Shown: positions 32,972 through 41,200 of the stretch, in pieces
How positions within the stretch are numbered: the stretch's first letter is position 1
Layout of the letters: each line of letters starts with the position of its first letter
DNA from: PNAI01 sp035501735
Lineage (GTDB): Bacteria; Pseudomonadota; Alphaproteobacteria; Rhizobiales; Xanthobacteraceae
Length of the DNA stretch: 64,000 nucleotides
NCBI GenBank assembly: GCA_035501735.1
Contig: DATJVR010000064.1
Span: 111,857 to 175,856, forward strand
Direction: 5' to 3'
Translations under genes and position numbers: made by a program
The notes under the pieces: model-generated
The model's input: the letters and a program-made list of their open reading frames with translations, nothing else
The model's database searches: none
Told to the model about the DNA's origin: nothing

Positions 32972-34049
32972 GCGCCCGTTCAAGGCGAGTCGCGTCTGCG
33001 GCAGCCAGATTCAGATAAATGCGTGCAAGTCGCGGCCATTTTTCCGGCGTCCGCGGATGAGGCTCCAGCAGATGGGCGATTGCCAAGCGTGCACGCAGCG
33101 TCGCGCGGTGACACCGATAAAAAACGAACAAATCTTCGGTCAGACTGTATTGTAGCGCAAGCATCGTGCGACGCTTGATGTATTCGCCCGCCCAGGCGCT
33201 CCCAAGGCGTTCGCATTCGAGACAAAGATATGCGATCTCATCGAATGGATCGACCGCACGAAGCGTTGGGTTGAATTCAAGGCAATCGATGATTCTGACC
33301 TGATCATCCAACCAAATATGCTCGGGTCGCAGATCACCGTGCCCGTCGACGATGTGCCGATAACGCACGCGATCAGCAATGCTGCTCGACCTTTCAGACA
33401 GAAAACGCCGCTGGACATGGTCAATGAATCCAACCAGTCCTGCCGGCATCCCCAATGACCGATCGAGAAGCACGCGTCGATTGTAGGACAGGCTCCGACG
33501 CCAGTTGGATAAATGAATGTCTTTCGAAATATAAATGACATGCGCACGCCGATAGAAGGCTACAAGGGTTGCCACCAGCCTATCGAGTTGCCACGACGCC
33601 AGCTTGCCGGTTACGAGGGCGTACTCGAGCGTCTGGCGTTCGTCGAGCCGGCGCATGACGACCAGCCAATCGACGATCCGCCCGGGGCCGCCGATGGAAA
33701 GGCCTCCCGCCGCTTGCATGAGCGGTACGACCGCCTCGTAGACATCGGGCGCCAGTCGTCGGTTCAGCACCAATTCCGCCCGACATGCCGCCTCGCGCCG
33801 CTCAAGTGTCGAAAAGTCAAGATAGGGAAACCGCACCGGCTTTTTTAGCTTGTAAACCTTGTCTCCGGCGAGAAAGACCCAGGACATATGGGTTTCTCGT
33901 GTCTCAAGGGCATAGACTGGATGCGGATACGCATCCGCCCTCTTGAGGAACGCAACTTTTTCCTCAAGCCCGACCGCATCGGAATTTGTCGGCAAAACCT
34001 TAGCGCGCACCGCTCGCTCCTCGCCGACTTTTGCCGCGACCGCCGCCAT
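32949..34049 (-). CDS. COG2187-type aminoglycoside-phosphotransferase-fold kinase
   Basis: A 366-aa protein. KVAFLKRADAYPHPV, THMSWVFLAGDKVYKLKKPVRF (ATP-lobe Lys) and the catalytic loop IVDGHGDLRPEHIWL followed by IIDCLEFNPTLRAVDPFDEI (metal-binding Asp) mark the APH/choline-kinase fold. In many bacteria this unit is fused to a C-terminal AAA kinase domain; here the protein ends without it. A TTG at 34085 would add 12 residues. Mycobacterial Rv2004c, a DosR-regulon member, is the same family as I recall. Substrate unknown. Confidence 0.82.
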   Translation of the reverse strand: MAAVAAKVGEERAVRAKVLPTNSDAVGLEEKVAFLKRADAYPHPVYALETRETHMSWVFLAGDKVYKLKKPVRFPYLDFSTLERREAACRAELVLNRRLAPDVYEAVVPLMQAAGGLSIGGPGRIVDWLVVMRRLDERQTLEYALVTGKLASWQLDRLVATLVAFYRRAHVIYISKDIHLSNWRRSLSYNRRVLLDRSLGMPAGLVGFIDHVQRRFLSERSSSIADRVRYRHIVDGHGDLRPEHIWLDDQVRIIDCLEFNPTLRAVDPFDEIAYLCLECERLGSAWAGEYIKRRTMLALQYSLTEDLFVFYRCHRATLRARLAIAHLLEPHPRTPEKWPRLARIYLNLAAADATRLERALRKPANR

Positions 34050-34133
34050 CAACCAGTGAGCGCTTTCCGGGTTTCGGTGAATCAATGGCTCGCGGCATAT
34101 TGGGCGACTTCCAGGTCGCGAGCAAAATTCTGA

Positions 34134-34358
34134 TTATGTCCGCTCTAAGTTGATGTGCGCCCCGTTCAAACGATCCAATACGTCGTCGTCAAGATGCTCC
34201 ATCAACGCGCCAACGCTGGTTTCTTTGCTCGATTGTTCCTTCCTTATTTTCCACCATGCGTCGGCGCAGGCCTTGCCGAAACTCTCCGCGCCGGAAACGT
34301 CGTGGACTCCTGCATAGAGCGAAGTCCCATTTTTCGTGATTCGCAGTTTTACTTTCAT
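34134..34358 (-). CDS. Small conserved protein, function unknown
   Basis: A 74-aa protein starting MKVKLRITKNGTSLYAGVHD and ending DVLDRLNGAHINLERT. The start is fixed by GGAGGGACCG directly before the ATG. The N-terminus looks like a short beta-sheet; the rest is helical (ADAWWKIRKEQSSKETSVGA). It is divergent from the DUF1614 gene with a FixK box between. I do not recognise the family. Confidence 0.65.
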   Translation of the reverse strand: MKVKLRITKNGTSLYAGVHDVSGAESFGKACADAWWKIRKEQSSKETSVGALMEHLDDDVLDRLNGAHINLERT

Positions 34359-34431
34359 CGGTCCCTCCAATAGCCTTGAAGACGTCAATTCGATCATTGG
34401 CTCCTCTCAACGCATATTTCAGAGCCGTGCA

Positions 34432-34445
34432 TTGATGCCAATCAA
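34432..34445. promoter_or_regulatory. FixK/FNR-type box in a divergent promoter
   Basis: TTGATGCCAATCAA, a full TTGAT-N4-ATCAA palindrome, 50 bp before the DUF1614 start and 74 bp from the small minus-strand gene. Confidence 0.8.
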
Positions 34446-34494
34446 ATAACGTAGGGGATGGAGTCAATATGCCTGCGCGTCGAAAGGAACCAAA

Positions 34495-35166
34495 GTGCTC
34501 GCATTATTATCGCTGCTGATAGTCCTGACTTTGCTTGTGCTCTTTCCGTTCTTTTTCGCAGAACTGATGTTTGCGAGCCTGAGCAAGCTGCACTTGGACC
34601 CATCGATGGCGCTCGCATTGGTGATCGCCATCTTCGTCGGGGGCTTGCTCAACATCCCTGTCAAGTCCATCGAACATGACCGTGATGTCGTCGTGCATCC
34701 ACTCGCGGTCTACGGATTTGCTGATTTCTGGCCTCAACTCAAACGCGTACATCGTCGAACGATCATCGCCGTCAACGTCGGTGGGTGCCTGATTCCCACA
34801 GGTCTCGTCTTCTACGAAATCATGCATCTTTTGATGGCTAGCCCAAAGGTGCTTGCCGTTGCTCTCCTTGGCTGCAGCTTCAATATCGTTGCTTGCTACA
34901 TCATTGCGCGGCCGGTGGCCGGCATAGGTATCGTCATGCCGGGCGTGGTGTCCCCGCTTGTCGCCGTGAGTTTCGCTAAGCTGCTCGCACCCGATTTGGC
35001 CGCGCCTGTCGCATTCATCATCGGTGTCGTCGGCCCGCTTGTCGGCGCCGATCTCATGCATCTAAAGGATGTCGAGACGAGCGAGCTTGGCATTGCGAGC
35101 ATCGGGGGTGCAGGTACGTTCGATGGCATCATCCTGTCTGGCATCGTCGCTGCCTATCTGGCGTGA
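34495..35166 (+). CDS. DUF1614 family multi-pass membrane protein
   Basis: A 223-aa membrane protein with about seven hydrophobic segments (LALLSLLIVLTLLVLFPFFF at the N-terminus). Conserved-looking polar patches are GGLLNIPVKSIEHDRDVVVH, VGGCLIPTGLVFYEIMHLL, PGVVSPLVAVSFAKLLAP and GADLMHLKDVETSELGIASI, followed by a Gly-rich GGAGTFDGIILSGIVAAYLA. GTG start after AAAGGAAC. The family has no known function. DUF1614 proteins also occur in archaea and other anaerobes. Confidence 0.8.
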   Translation: MLALLSLLIVLTLLVLFPFFFAELMFASLSKLHLDPSMALALVIAIFVGGLLNIPVKSIEHDRDVVVHPLAVYGFADFWPQLKRVHRRTIIAVNVGGCLIPTGLVFYEIMHLLMASPKVLAVALLGCSFNIVACYIIARPVAGIGIVMPGVVSPLVAVSFAKLLAPDLAAPVAFIIGVVGPLVGADLMHLKDVETSELGIASIGGAGTFDGIILSGIVAAYLA

Positions 35167-35218
35167 GACAAGATATCCGGGACGTTTTTTCAAAATCTCT
35201 TGATCGATCATCACGACA

Positions 35219-35232
35219 TTGATCCAGATCAA
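35219..35232. promoter_or_regulatory. FixK/FNR-type box
   Basis: TTGATCCAGATCAA, 37 bp before the chosen cysQ start. Its first TTG could be misread as a start codon. Confidence 0.78.
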
Positions 35233-35269
35233 GCCGTTGGAGCAAAACACGTCCAAATTCATAACGTTC

Positions 35270-36184
35270 ATGAAATTAAATCAGATGCCGGACGTGAATC
35301 TCGACCAAGCCGCAGCCGTTGACGTCAAGTCGATTGATGTCGATCTGGCCTTGATTGCCTCCAGCCGCCTTTTGGACGACCTCACCACGCTCGCGTCAAA
35401 GGCTGCCGCAGCCATCTTGGCACTTGATCGCTCCGCCTTGACGCAACGAATCAAATCCGATCTTTCGCCAGTTACGGCAGCTGATGATGTCGCACAATCC
35501 GTAATCCTGGAGACTCTGCCACGCCTGCTTCCTGGAATTCCAATCGTTTCCGAGGAGGCGGGTGGAGCCGCTCAGAAGATCGATTGCGGTACCACTTTCA
35601 TCTTGGTGGATCCGCTCGATGGGACCCGCGAATACCTCGCTGGTCGAGATGAGTTCACGGTGAACATTGCGATCGTTAGTCGAGGCCGTCCCGCCGTGGG
35701 CTGCATTGCAGCACCAATGCACGGATTGATGTGGCGAGGGATCGTCGGCCATGGTGCAGAACGGCTTGAGCTTCCGATGGGCAGCGACGCCAGCGCATGT
35801 CAGCGCAGGACCAAGATTTGCACACGGCAGGCACCTGAACAGGACATGATTGTTGCGATCAGCCGCTCGCATTTTGAGGCGGAGACGGAACATTTTCTCC
35901 GACACTTCCCGCGCGCGAGACGGGCTCCTTGCGGATCGTCTCTGAAATTCTGCCGGATAGCTGAAGGCAGCACTGATCTTTATCCGCGATTGGCGCCGAC
36001 TCATGAATGGGATATCGCCGCCGGCCATGCCATACTCGCCGCCGCAGGCGGAACAGTCGTGACGCCAACTGGCGAACCGCTCTGTTACGGGCGATCCGAG
36101 GACAATTTTCTCGTTTCAGGCTTCGTTGCCATTGGCGATTGCGTCGCAGCTGAACGATTATTGCAATTTGCGCACTCCAATTGA
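35270..36184 (+). CDS. cysQ: 3'(2'),5'-bisphosphate nucleotidase CysQ-like (inositol monophosphatase family)
   Basis: A 304-aa Li-sensitive phosphatase-fold protein. Metal-binding motifs are PIVSEEAGG, the DPLDGTREYL (D-P-L-D-G-T) signature with FTVNIAIV, and the C-terminal THEWDIAAGHAIL (WDxAAG). DGTREYL is typical of CysQ, which hydrolyses PAP and relieves its toxicity. The ATG at 35270 was chosen because an earlier TTG lies in the FixK box; 35285 is another option. It heads a run of NAD/nucleotide genes (pncB, pncA, Prim-Pol, NUDIX) with overlapping ends. Confidence 0.88.
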   Translation: MKLNQMPDVNLDQAAAVDVKSIDVDLALIASSRLLDDLTTLASKAAAAILALDRSALTQRIKSDLSPVTAADDVAQSVILETLPRLLPGIPIVSEEAGGAAQKIDCGTTFILVDPLDGTREYLAGRDEFTVNIAIVSRGRPAVGCIAAPMHGLMWRGIVGHGAERLELPMGSDASACQRRTKICTRQAPEQDMIVAISRSHFEAETEHFLRHFPRARRAPCGSSLKFCRIAEGSTDLYPRLAPTHEWDIAAGHAILAAAGGTVVTPTGEPLCYGRSEDNFLVSGFVAIGDCVAAERLLQFAHSN

Positions 36185-36198
36185 CCCGGCGGCCATGG

Positions 36199-37557
36199 AT
36201 GAATGACACGGAAACCGCACTGCTGACAGACCTCTACCAGCTCAACATGATCCAGGCCTATCTGGATCACGGCGAGACAAAAACTGCAGTATTCGAGTTC
36301 TTTGTTCGCAAGCTCCCTACCCGGCGTGGATTCTTGATGGCTGCCGGACTCGAACAGGCGCTGGATTTCCTGGAGAATTTGCAATTCTCATCCGAGGATA
36401 TCGCCTGGCTTCGACGGACCGGCCGGTTCGGAGAGCAACTGCTCGATCACCTTGCTGGCCTTCGATTCACCGGCGACGTGCATGCGATGCCGGAAGGAAC
36501 GATATTTTTTGGCAACGAGCCAATTCTGCGCGTGACGGCGCCCTTGCCTCAAGCCCAGCTGGTCGAGACGCGGCTCATGAATATTGTGCATTTTCAATCT
36601 CTTATCGCCTCGAAAGCGGCACGGGTAAAGCTCGCGGTGGCGGATAGGTTGCTTGTCGACTTTGGTCTGCGCCGCGCGCACGGGTCCGAAGCGGGCCTCA
36701 TGGCGGCGCGCGCGAGCTATATCGCGGGATTTGCCGGCACCGCGACCATGTTAGCCGAGAAGATGTTTGGCATTCCTATGTTCGGCACCATGGCCCATTC
36801 GTTCATCGAAGCCTACGATGACGAAAGTGCTGCATTTGAAGACTTTGCACTCTCGCGGCCGCAGAACCTGACGTTTCTAATCGATACTTACGATACAGAA
36901 GCAGCCGCAAGAAAAGTCGTCGCGCTTGCGCCGCGACTAAAGGCCCGCGGCATAACCATCCGCAGCGTTCGGCTCGACAGCGGCGATTTGATTGTGCTTG
37001 CAAAAAATGTGCGTCGCATCCTCGATGATGGTGGACTCAAGGACGTAACCATCTTCGCCAGCGGCGGGCTCGATGAAGACAACGTCGCAAAAATGCTTCA
37101 CGCCGGCGCTCCTATCGACGGTTTCGGCATCGGCACCAGCCTGACGACGTCGTCCGATGTGCCGGCGCTTGATTGTGCCTATAAACTGCAGGAATACGCC
37201 GGAGTGGCGCGGCGCAAGCTGTCATCAGGCAAGGCGACGTGGCCAGGACGCAAGCAAGTGTGGCGCCGTTACGCACCCGATGGCACGATGGTGGGCGATA
37301 CCCTGTCGACCGAGAATGACAGCCAGCCCGGCGAACCACAGATTAAATTGGTCATGCAGAACGGCCGGCGTGTCGCCCCATCACCGTCACTCGCCGAGAT
37401 TCGCGCACGCGCGACGCGCGACCTCGCACGCCTACCTGATGCATTACGCCGGCTCGAGCCCGGCGCCACGTACGAGGTCAAGGTCGCCGATGCGCTGAAG
37501 AAACTCGCCACGGAAGTTGATCGTCGCCTGACGCAAAAAGTGAAAGTGCGGTCATGA
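36199..37557 (+). CDS. pncB: Nicotinate phosphoribosyltransferase
   Basis: A 452-aa enzyme making nicotinate mononucleotide from nicotinate, PRPP and ATP. Motifs are LLTDLYQLNMIQAYLDHG at the N-terminus, FVRKLPTRRGFLMAAGLEQA, FGLRRAHGSEAGLMAARASY, FGTMAHSFIEAYDDE with the regulatory His, RLDSGDL and FASGGLDEDNVAKM. ATG at 36199 chosen; the TTG upstream overlaps the cysQ stop. It overlaps pncA by 4 bp, giving a complete nicotinamide-to-NaMN salvage step pair. Confidence 0.94.
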   Translation: MNDTETALLTDLYQLNMIQAYLDHGETKTAVFEFFVRKLPTRRGFLMAAGLEQALDFLENLQFSSEDIAWLRRTGRFGEQLLDHLAGLRFTGDVHAMPEGTIFFGNEPILRVTAPLPQAQLVETRLMNIVHFQSLIASKAARVKLAVADRLLVDFGLRRAHGSEAGLMAARASYIAGFAGTATMLAEKMFGIPMFGTMAHSFIEAYDDESAAFEDFALSRPQNLTFLIDTYDTEAAARKVVALAPRLKARGITIRSVRLDSGDLIVLAKNVRRILDDGGLKDVTIFASGGLDEDNVAKMLHAGAPIDGFGIGTSLTTSSDVPALDCAYKLQEYAGVARRKLSSGKATWPGRKQVWRRYAPDGTMVGDTLSTENDSQPGEPQIKLVMQNGRRVAPSPSLAEIRARATRDLARLPDALRRLEPGATYEVKVADALKKLATEVDRRLTQKVKVRS

Positions 37558-38192
37558 GCGAAAAGATACCGATACGCGATGGAGACATATTGCTGGTGGT
37601 TGACGTCCAGAACGACTTTTGTCCCGGCGGCAACCTCCCTGTTCCGCGTGGTGACGAGGTCATACCTGTTATCAATCGACTTGCAGCGCAGTTCGAGCAC
37701 GTCGTGCTCACCCAGGATTGGCATCCGCGCGGGCATCAATCATTCGCATCCGCGCATCCGGGCAAAAAGCCATATGAAACGATCAATGTTTCTTATGGTC
37801 CTCAGGTCCTTTGGCCGGACCATTGCGTGCAGGGGACTTCGGGAGCCGATTTCCGCAAGGATCTCCAGATCCCCCGGGCGGAGTTGGTATTGCGAAAGGG
37901 CTATCACCGCGAAATCGATTCCTATTCCGCGTTCTACGAGAACGACCGCAAGACGCCCACGGGACTCGCCGGTTATCTGCGCGAACGCGGCTTTGCACGC
38001 GTATTTCTAGCCGGCCTCGCATATGATTTCTGTGTTCGCTATTCGGCAGAAGATGCTCATCGTGAAGGATTTCAGGTTGTGGTGATTGAAGATGCCTGTC
38101 GCGGGATTGACGTGGACGGATCAGTGAATGCGACGCGTCAGGCATTGGCGGTTCTGGGCGTTCATTGCGCTGCTTCTGAGCTGATCGGTTGA
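37554..38192 (+). CDS. pncA: Nicotinamidase
   Basis: A 212-aa cysteine hydrolase that deamidates nicotinamide to nicotinate. Catalytic triad segments are LLVVDVQNDFCPGG (Asp), VLRKGYHREIDSYSAF (Lys) and FLAGLAYDFCVRYSAEDA (Cys). Metal-binding TQDWHPRGHQSF and the WPDHCVQGT loop are also present. Translationally coupled to pncB. Placing both under a FixK box suggests active NAD recycling when biosynthesis is limited by oxygen, since aspartate oxidase prefers O2 (inference). Confidence 0.94.
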   Translation: MSEKIPIRDGDILLVVDVQNDFCPGGNLPVPRGDEVIPVINRLAAQFEHVVLTQDWHPRGHQSFASAHPGKKPYETINVSYGPQVLWPDHCVQGTSGADFRKDLQIPRAELVLRKGYHREIDSYSAFYENDRKTPTGLAGYLRERGFARVFLAGLAYDFCVRYSAEDAHREGFQVVVIEDACRGIDVDGSVNATRQALAVLGVHCAASELIG

Positions 38193-38206
38193 TTCCGGGT
38201 TGCACG

Positions 38207-39040
38207 ATGGGCACGAAAGCGGTCGATTCGATGGCCAATCAATCAAGGATTTCAGCAACGGCAGCGGCGGCCGCGAGCTACCTCGCCAGAGGATGGTCCG
38301 TCCTTCCCGTACGGGCGCGCGATAAGCGGCCGCTGCTGCGGTGGGAGACACTGCAAACCAAAAGACCGACGGAATCCGATCTCGCGATGTGGTTCCAGCA
38401 ATGGCCGGATGCCAACATCGGAATCGTAACCGGAGAAATTTCCAATCTCGTGGTAATCGATATCGATCCCATGCATGGCGGCGAAGATTCGCTTAACCGG
38501 CTGGAGCAGCGGTTCGGCGCTTTGCCGTCAACCATCGAAGCGAGAACCGGCGGCGGCGGGCGACATTTATATTTTGCGCATCCTGCCATGCTGGTGCGAA
38601 ATCGTGCCGGATTGGCGCAAGGAATCGACATCCGCGGAGATGGCGGATATGTCGTTGCGCCTCCGTCCATCCATCCGAGCGGCGGACGATATGAATGGCT
38701 GCCGGGCCGATCGCCGCAGGACATGTCGCCTGCGCCGCTGCCGCGATGGCTGCTCGGGGTGGCCGGCGTCCGCATCGGCCGCACGCTTCCCGATTGGCGT
38801 CGGCTGGTTCACGAAGGTGTGCCGCAAGGTCAGCGCAATTCCACGATCGCATCTCTGACCGGACATCTCTTATGGCACGGAGTCGATCCGGCGGTGGCAC
38901 TTGAACTGCTGTTGGCTTGGAATCGCATGCGCTGCCGTCCTCCTCTCGATGATACCGAAGTCGTCCAGGTCGTCGAGAGCATTACGCGACTGCATAACGA
39001 CGAGAGCGGCTCGACGTTGCACATCCGGGACTCGGCATGA
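38207..39040 (+). CDS. Bifunctional DNA primase/polymerase (Prim-Pol) domain protein
   Basis: A 277-aa stand-alone archaeo-eukaryotic primase-type protein. Residues about 20-180 hold the Prim-Pol domain: YLARGWSVLPV at the start, the catalytic VVIDIDPMHGG (DxD), TGGGGRHLYF (His motif), and QGIDIRGDGGYVVAPPSIHP. A PriCT-like helical region (RNSTIASLTGHLLWHGVDPA) follows. Such proteins usually belong to plasmids, phages or defence cassettes with a helicase; here it is alone in an NAD salvage operon, overlapping pncA (from 38189) and the NUDIX gene. It may prime repair synthesis. Start choice between 38207 and 38231 uncertain. Confidence 0.85.
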   Translation: MGTKAVDSMANQSRISATAAAAASYLARGWSVLPVRARDKRPLLRWETLQTKRPTESDLAMWFQQWPDANIGIVTGEISNLVVIDIDPMHGGEDSLNRLEQRFGALPSTIEARTGGGGRHLYFAHPAMLVRNRAGLAQGIDIRGDGGYVVAPPSIHPSGGRYEWLPGRSPQDMSPAPLPRWLLGVAGVRIGRTLPDWRRLVHEGVPQGQRNSTIASLTGHLLWHGVDPAVALELLLAWNRMRCRPPLDDTEVVQVVESITRLHNDESGSTLHIRDSA

Positions 39041-39603
39041 GCATCGAAATTGTAAACATTGAAAACAAGTACGGCGGATGGGCTCGCTTCCTGGTGGCGG
39101 ACGTTCGCCTGCCCGACGGACAGATGGTCCGGCGAGAGATCGAGGATCACGGTGCCGCAGTCGCCGTGCTCGCCTACGACCCGGACCAGAAAACCGCGAT
39201 TCTCGTGCAACAGTTCAGGGCACCCGTATTCTTCCGCAGTCGACAGGAGCAGACCATCGAAGTGATTGCTGGCATCCGGGAAGAGACAGATGCGGCCGCG
39301 ACCGCACGCCGCGAGGCGATGGAAGAGGCCGGTCTTGAACTGCAATCGTTGGAACATGTGGCTACCACTTGGACGATGCCCGGAATATCCACCGAACAGA
39401 TGACGCTTTATCTCGCGACTTATCGGCACTCTGATGCAATCAAATGGCGCGGTGGAGTCCCAACCGAACATGAGAATGTTTCGGCCATCGAATTCAAGCT
39501 CGCCGAGCTCGACCGAATGATGGAGTCGGGTCAAATTGCTGACATGAAGACTTTGGTGCTCCTGCAAGCATTAAAGTTGCGGCACGCTGACTTGTTCAGA
39601 TGA
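39037..39603 (+). CDS. NUDIX hydrolase (ADP-ribose / nucleotide-sugar pyrophosphatase type)
   Basis: A 188-aa protein. The NUDIX box is complete: GIREETDAAATARREAMEEA followed by GL, preceded by KTAILVQQFRAPVFF and EVIAG. TMPGISTEQMTLYLA is typical of the ADP-ribose pyrophosphatase/NudK group. It overlaps the Prim-Pol gene by 4 bp. It may degrade ADP-ribose or NADH-derived products, fitting the surrounding NAD genes. The exact substrate is not predictable. Confidence 0.9.
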   Translation: MSIEIVNIENKYGGWARFLVADVRLPDGQMVRREIEDHGAAVAVLAYDPDQKTAILVQQFRAPVFFRSRQEQTIEVIAGIREETDAAATARREAMEEAGLELQSLEHVATTWTMPGISTEQMTLYLATYRHSDAIKWRGGVPTEHENVSAIEFKLAELDRMMESGQIADMKTLVLLQALKLRHADLFR

Positions 39604-39618
39604 AACTATGAAATCTCT

Positions 39619-40293
39619 TTAAGCGGCCGGTTGCCCAGCCTCCTGCGGCTTCTCGGTTCCGAATCGCTGAAGCGTCTTAATAACTTCGTCGTCGGAAATC
39701 TGCCGAAAATCACGATAATAGTAGCCGATGGCACCCAAAAAATCTTTGTCATGGAGGCAGACGATATCGTCAGCATCCGCTTTCAGCGTCGCCAGAGTAT
39801 CGCGCGGCCCCACGGGCACCGCGAGAACTAGTCGTTTCGGATTGCGCGCGCGTGTTGCATGCAGCGCCGCGCGCGTCGTTGCGCCGGTGGCAATGCCATC
39901 GTCGACCACAATGGCGGTGCGCCCGGTGACATCAACCCGGAGGCGCCACCCAAGATAAAGCTTGCGCCGCCGGTCGATCTCCGCGAGCTCACTGTCGCAA
40001 ATGCTCTTGAATTCGGCTTCCTCGATGCCAGAAAGCCGAATGACATCTTCGTTACGCACGATGACCGGCGCCCCGCCATCCACCACGGCACCCATCGCCA
40101 ATTCAGGCTGATAAGGCACGCCGATTTTTCGCACGAGGACAAGATCGAGCGGCGCGTTGAGTGCGGCGGCGACTTCGGCCGCGACCGGCACGCCGCCGCG
40201 CGGAAGGGCAAGGACAACCGGATGCTGATCCTTGTATTTCTTAAGCGCAGAAGCCAATTTCCGACCTGCTTCGGACCGATCCAAGAATTGCAT
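39619..40293 (-). CDS. Phosphoribosyltransferase domain protein (COG1926 type)
   Basis: A 224-aa PRTase. It starts FLDRSEAGRKLASALKKY and has VVLALPRGGVPVAAEVAAAL, VLVRKIGVPYQPELAMGAV and the PRPP loop TAIVVDDGIATGATTRAAL. In some actinobacteria and proteobacteria this unit is fused to an alpha/beta hydrolase like the one at 44240-44923, and such fusions are hypoxia-induced in mycobacteria (from memory, Rv0571c/Rv2030c). The GGAG ribosome binding site is good. Base or nucleotide substrate unknown. Confidence 0.87.
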   Translation of the reverse strand: MQFLDRSEAGRKLASALKKYKDQHPVVLALPRGGVPVAAEVAAALNAPLDLVLVRKIGVPYQPELAMGAVVDGGAPVIVRNEDVIRLSGIEEAEFKSICDSELAEIDRRRKLYLGWRLRVDVTGRTAIVVDDGIATGATTRAALHATRARNPKRLVLAVPVGPRDTLATLKADADDIVCLHDKDFLGAIGYYYRDFRQISDDEVIKTLQRFGTEKPQEAGQPAA

Positions 40294-40604
40294 TGTTTTC
40301 TCCTATGCCGATCTTCCGCCAATGGCGATCAGCGCATCACGAGCGCGCGACCTTCCACGCTTGCCATCAATTTCCTGGCACCACTTTCGATTTCGAGCCG
40401 CCATAGTGGTTCCGGGATTAGCAGGTTCGAGTATGATAAACATCGTTAATTTATGATCTGAAATAAGACTTAAGACTTTGACCTTGGTCAAATCGGCGGA
40501 AATTGAACGGCATAACGTCAGCCCATTCAACGGGCCTCAGCCCGATTACGGGATATCAATGGTCTATCTGCTGGCACTCTGAAGCCCGAGCATGGAGCTC
40601 ATTT
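40294..40604. other. Divergent intergenic region between PRTase and YbhB genes
   Basis: About 310 bp holding a FixK box (40478-40491). An in-frame extension of the YbhB gene to 40503 has no family similarity. Nothing else recognised. Confidence 0.6.
40478..40491. promoter_or_regulatory. FixK/FNR-type box in a divergent region
   Basis: TTGACCTTGGTCAA, a nearly perfect palindrome. It is 114 bp from the YbhB start and 185 bp from the PRTase start. Confidence 0.75.
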
Positions 40605-41063
40605 ATGCGCCTGACATCAAGCGCGATTACCGACGGATCCTCAATTCCGCGCCGCTATACGTGCGACGGCGAAGACATCTCTCCTCCCCTGCAGTGGAGC
40701 GATCCGCCGCCGGAAACTCGCAGTTTCGTTCTCCTCTGTGACGATCCCGATGCTCCCAACGGCACCTGGCACCATTGGGCGGCATACGACATTCCGCTCA
40801 GAATCACTTCGCTTGCAATCGGCGCCGCCCGACAGGCCGAACAGCAGGGGTTCAAGCAGGCCAGTAATGATTTTCAACGCGCCGACTATGGCGGTCCCTG
40901 TCCGCCGCGTCGTCATGGGCCTCATCACTATCACTTCCGGTTACTTGCGCTCTCTGTCGAACACCTGCCGGTGCGAAAGAATGCATCATGTCGCGACGTT
41001 GAACGCGAAGCGCGCAAACATGTGCTTGCCGAAACGACGCTGGTCGGGGTTTATGAGAGGTGA
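40605..41063 (+). CDS. YbhB/YbcL family (phosphatidylethanolamine-binding-like) protein
   Basis: A 152-aa bacterial PEBP-fold protein. It has SSAITDGSSIPRRYTCDGED, ISPPLQWSDPPPETRSFVLL, CDDPDAPNGTWHHWAAYDIP and GPCPPRRHGPHHYHFRLLAL, the DPDAP and GPCPP ligand-pocket motifs. GGAGC precedes the ATG. The family lacks an agreed bacterial function (kinase/protease inhibitor-like). A FixK box lies 114 bp upstream. Confidence 0.88.
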   Translation: MRLTSSAITDGSSIPRRYTCDGEDISPPLQWSDPPPETRSFVLLCDDPDAPNGTWHHWAAYDIPLRITSLAIGAARQAEQQGFKQASNDFQRADYGGPCPPRRHGPHHYHFRLLALSVEHLPVRKNASCRDVEREARKHVLAETTLVGVYER

Positions 41064-41111
41064 GTCTCATAAATCATACTATGATCGGCTGGCGAAAACA
41101 TATCGAGGAAA

Positions 41112-41125
41112 TTGACCTGCCTCAA
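41112..41125. promoter_or_regulatory. FixK/FNR-type box
   Basis: TTGACCTGCCTCAA, 76 bp before DUF3775 copy 2, at a spacing comparable to the box before copy 1. Confidence 0.65.
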
Positions 41126-41200
41126 ATACGACTTGTCGACCATGTTTAAACATTGTTCAACAGCAGCGGTCAGATAGCGGCCCAATTTCAGGAGATGGAA

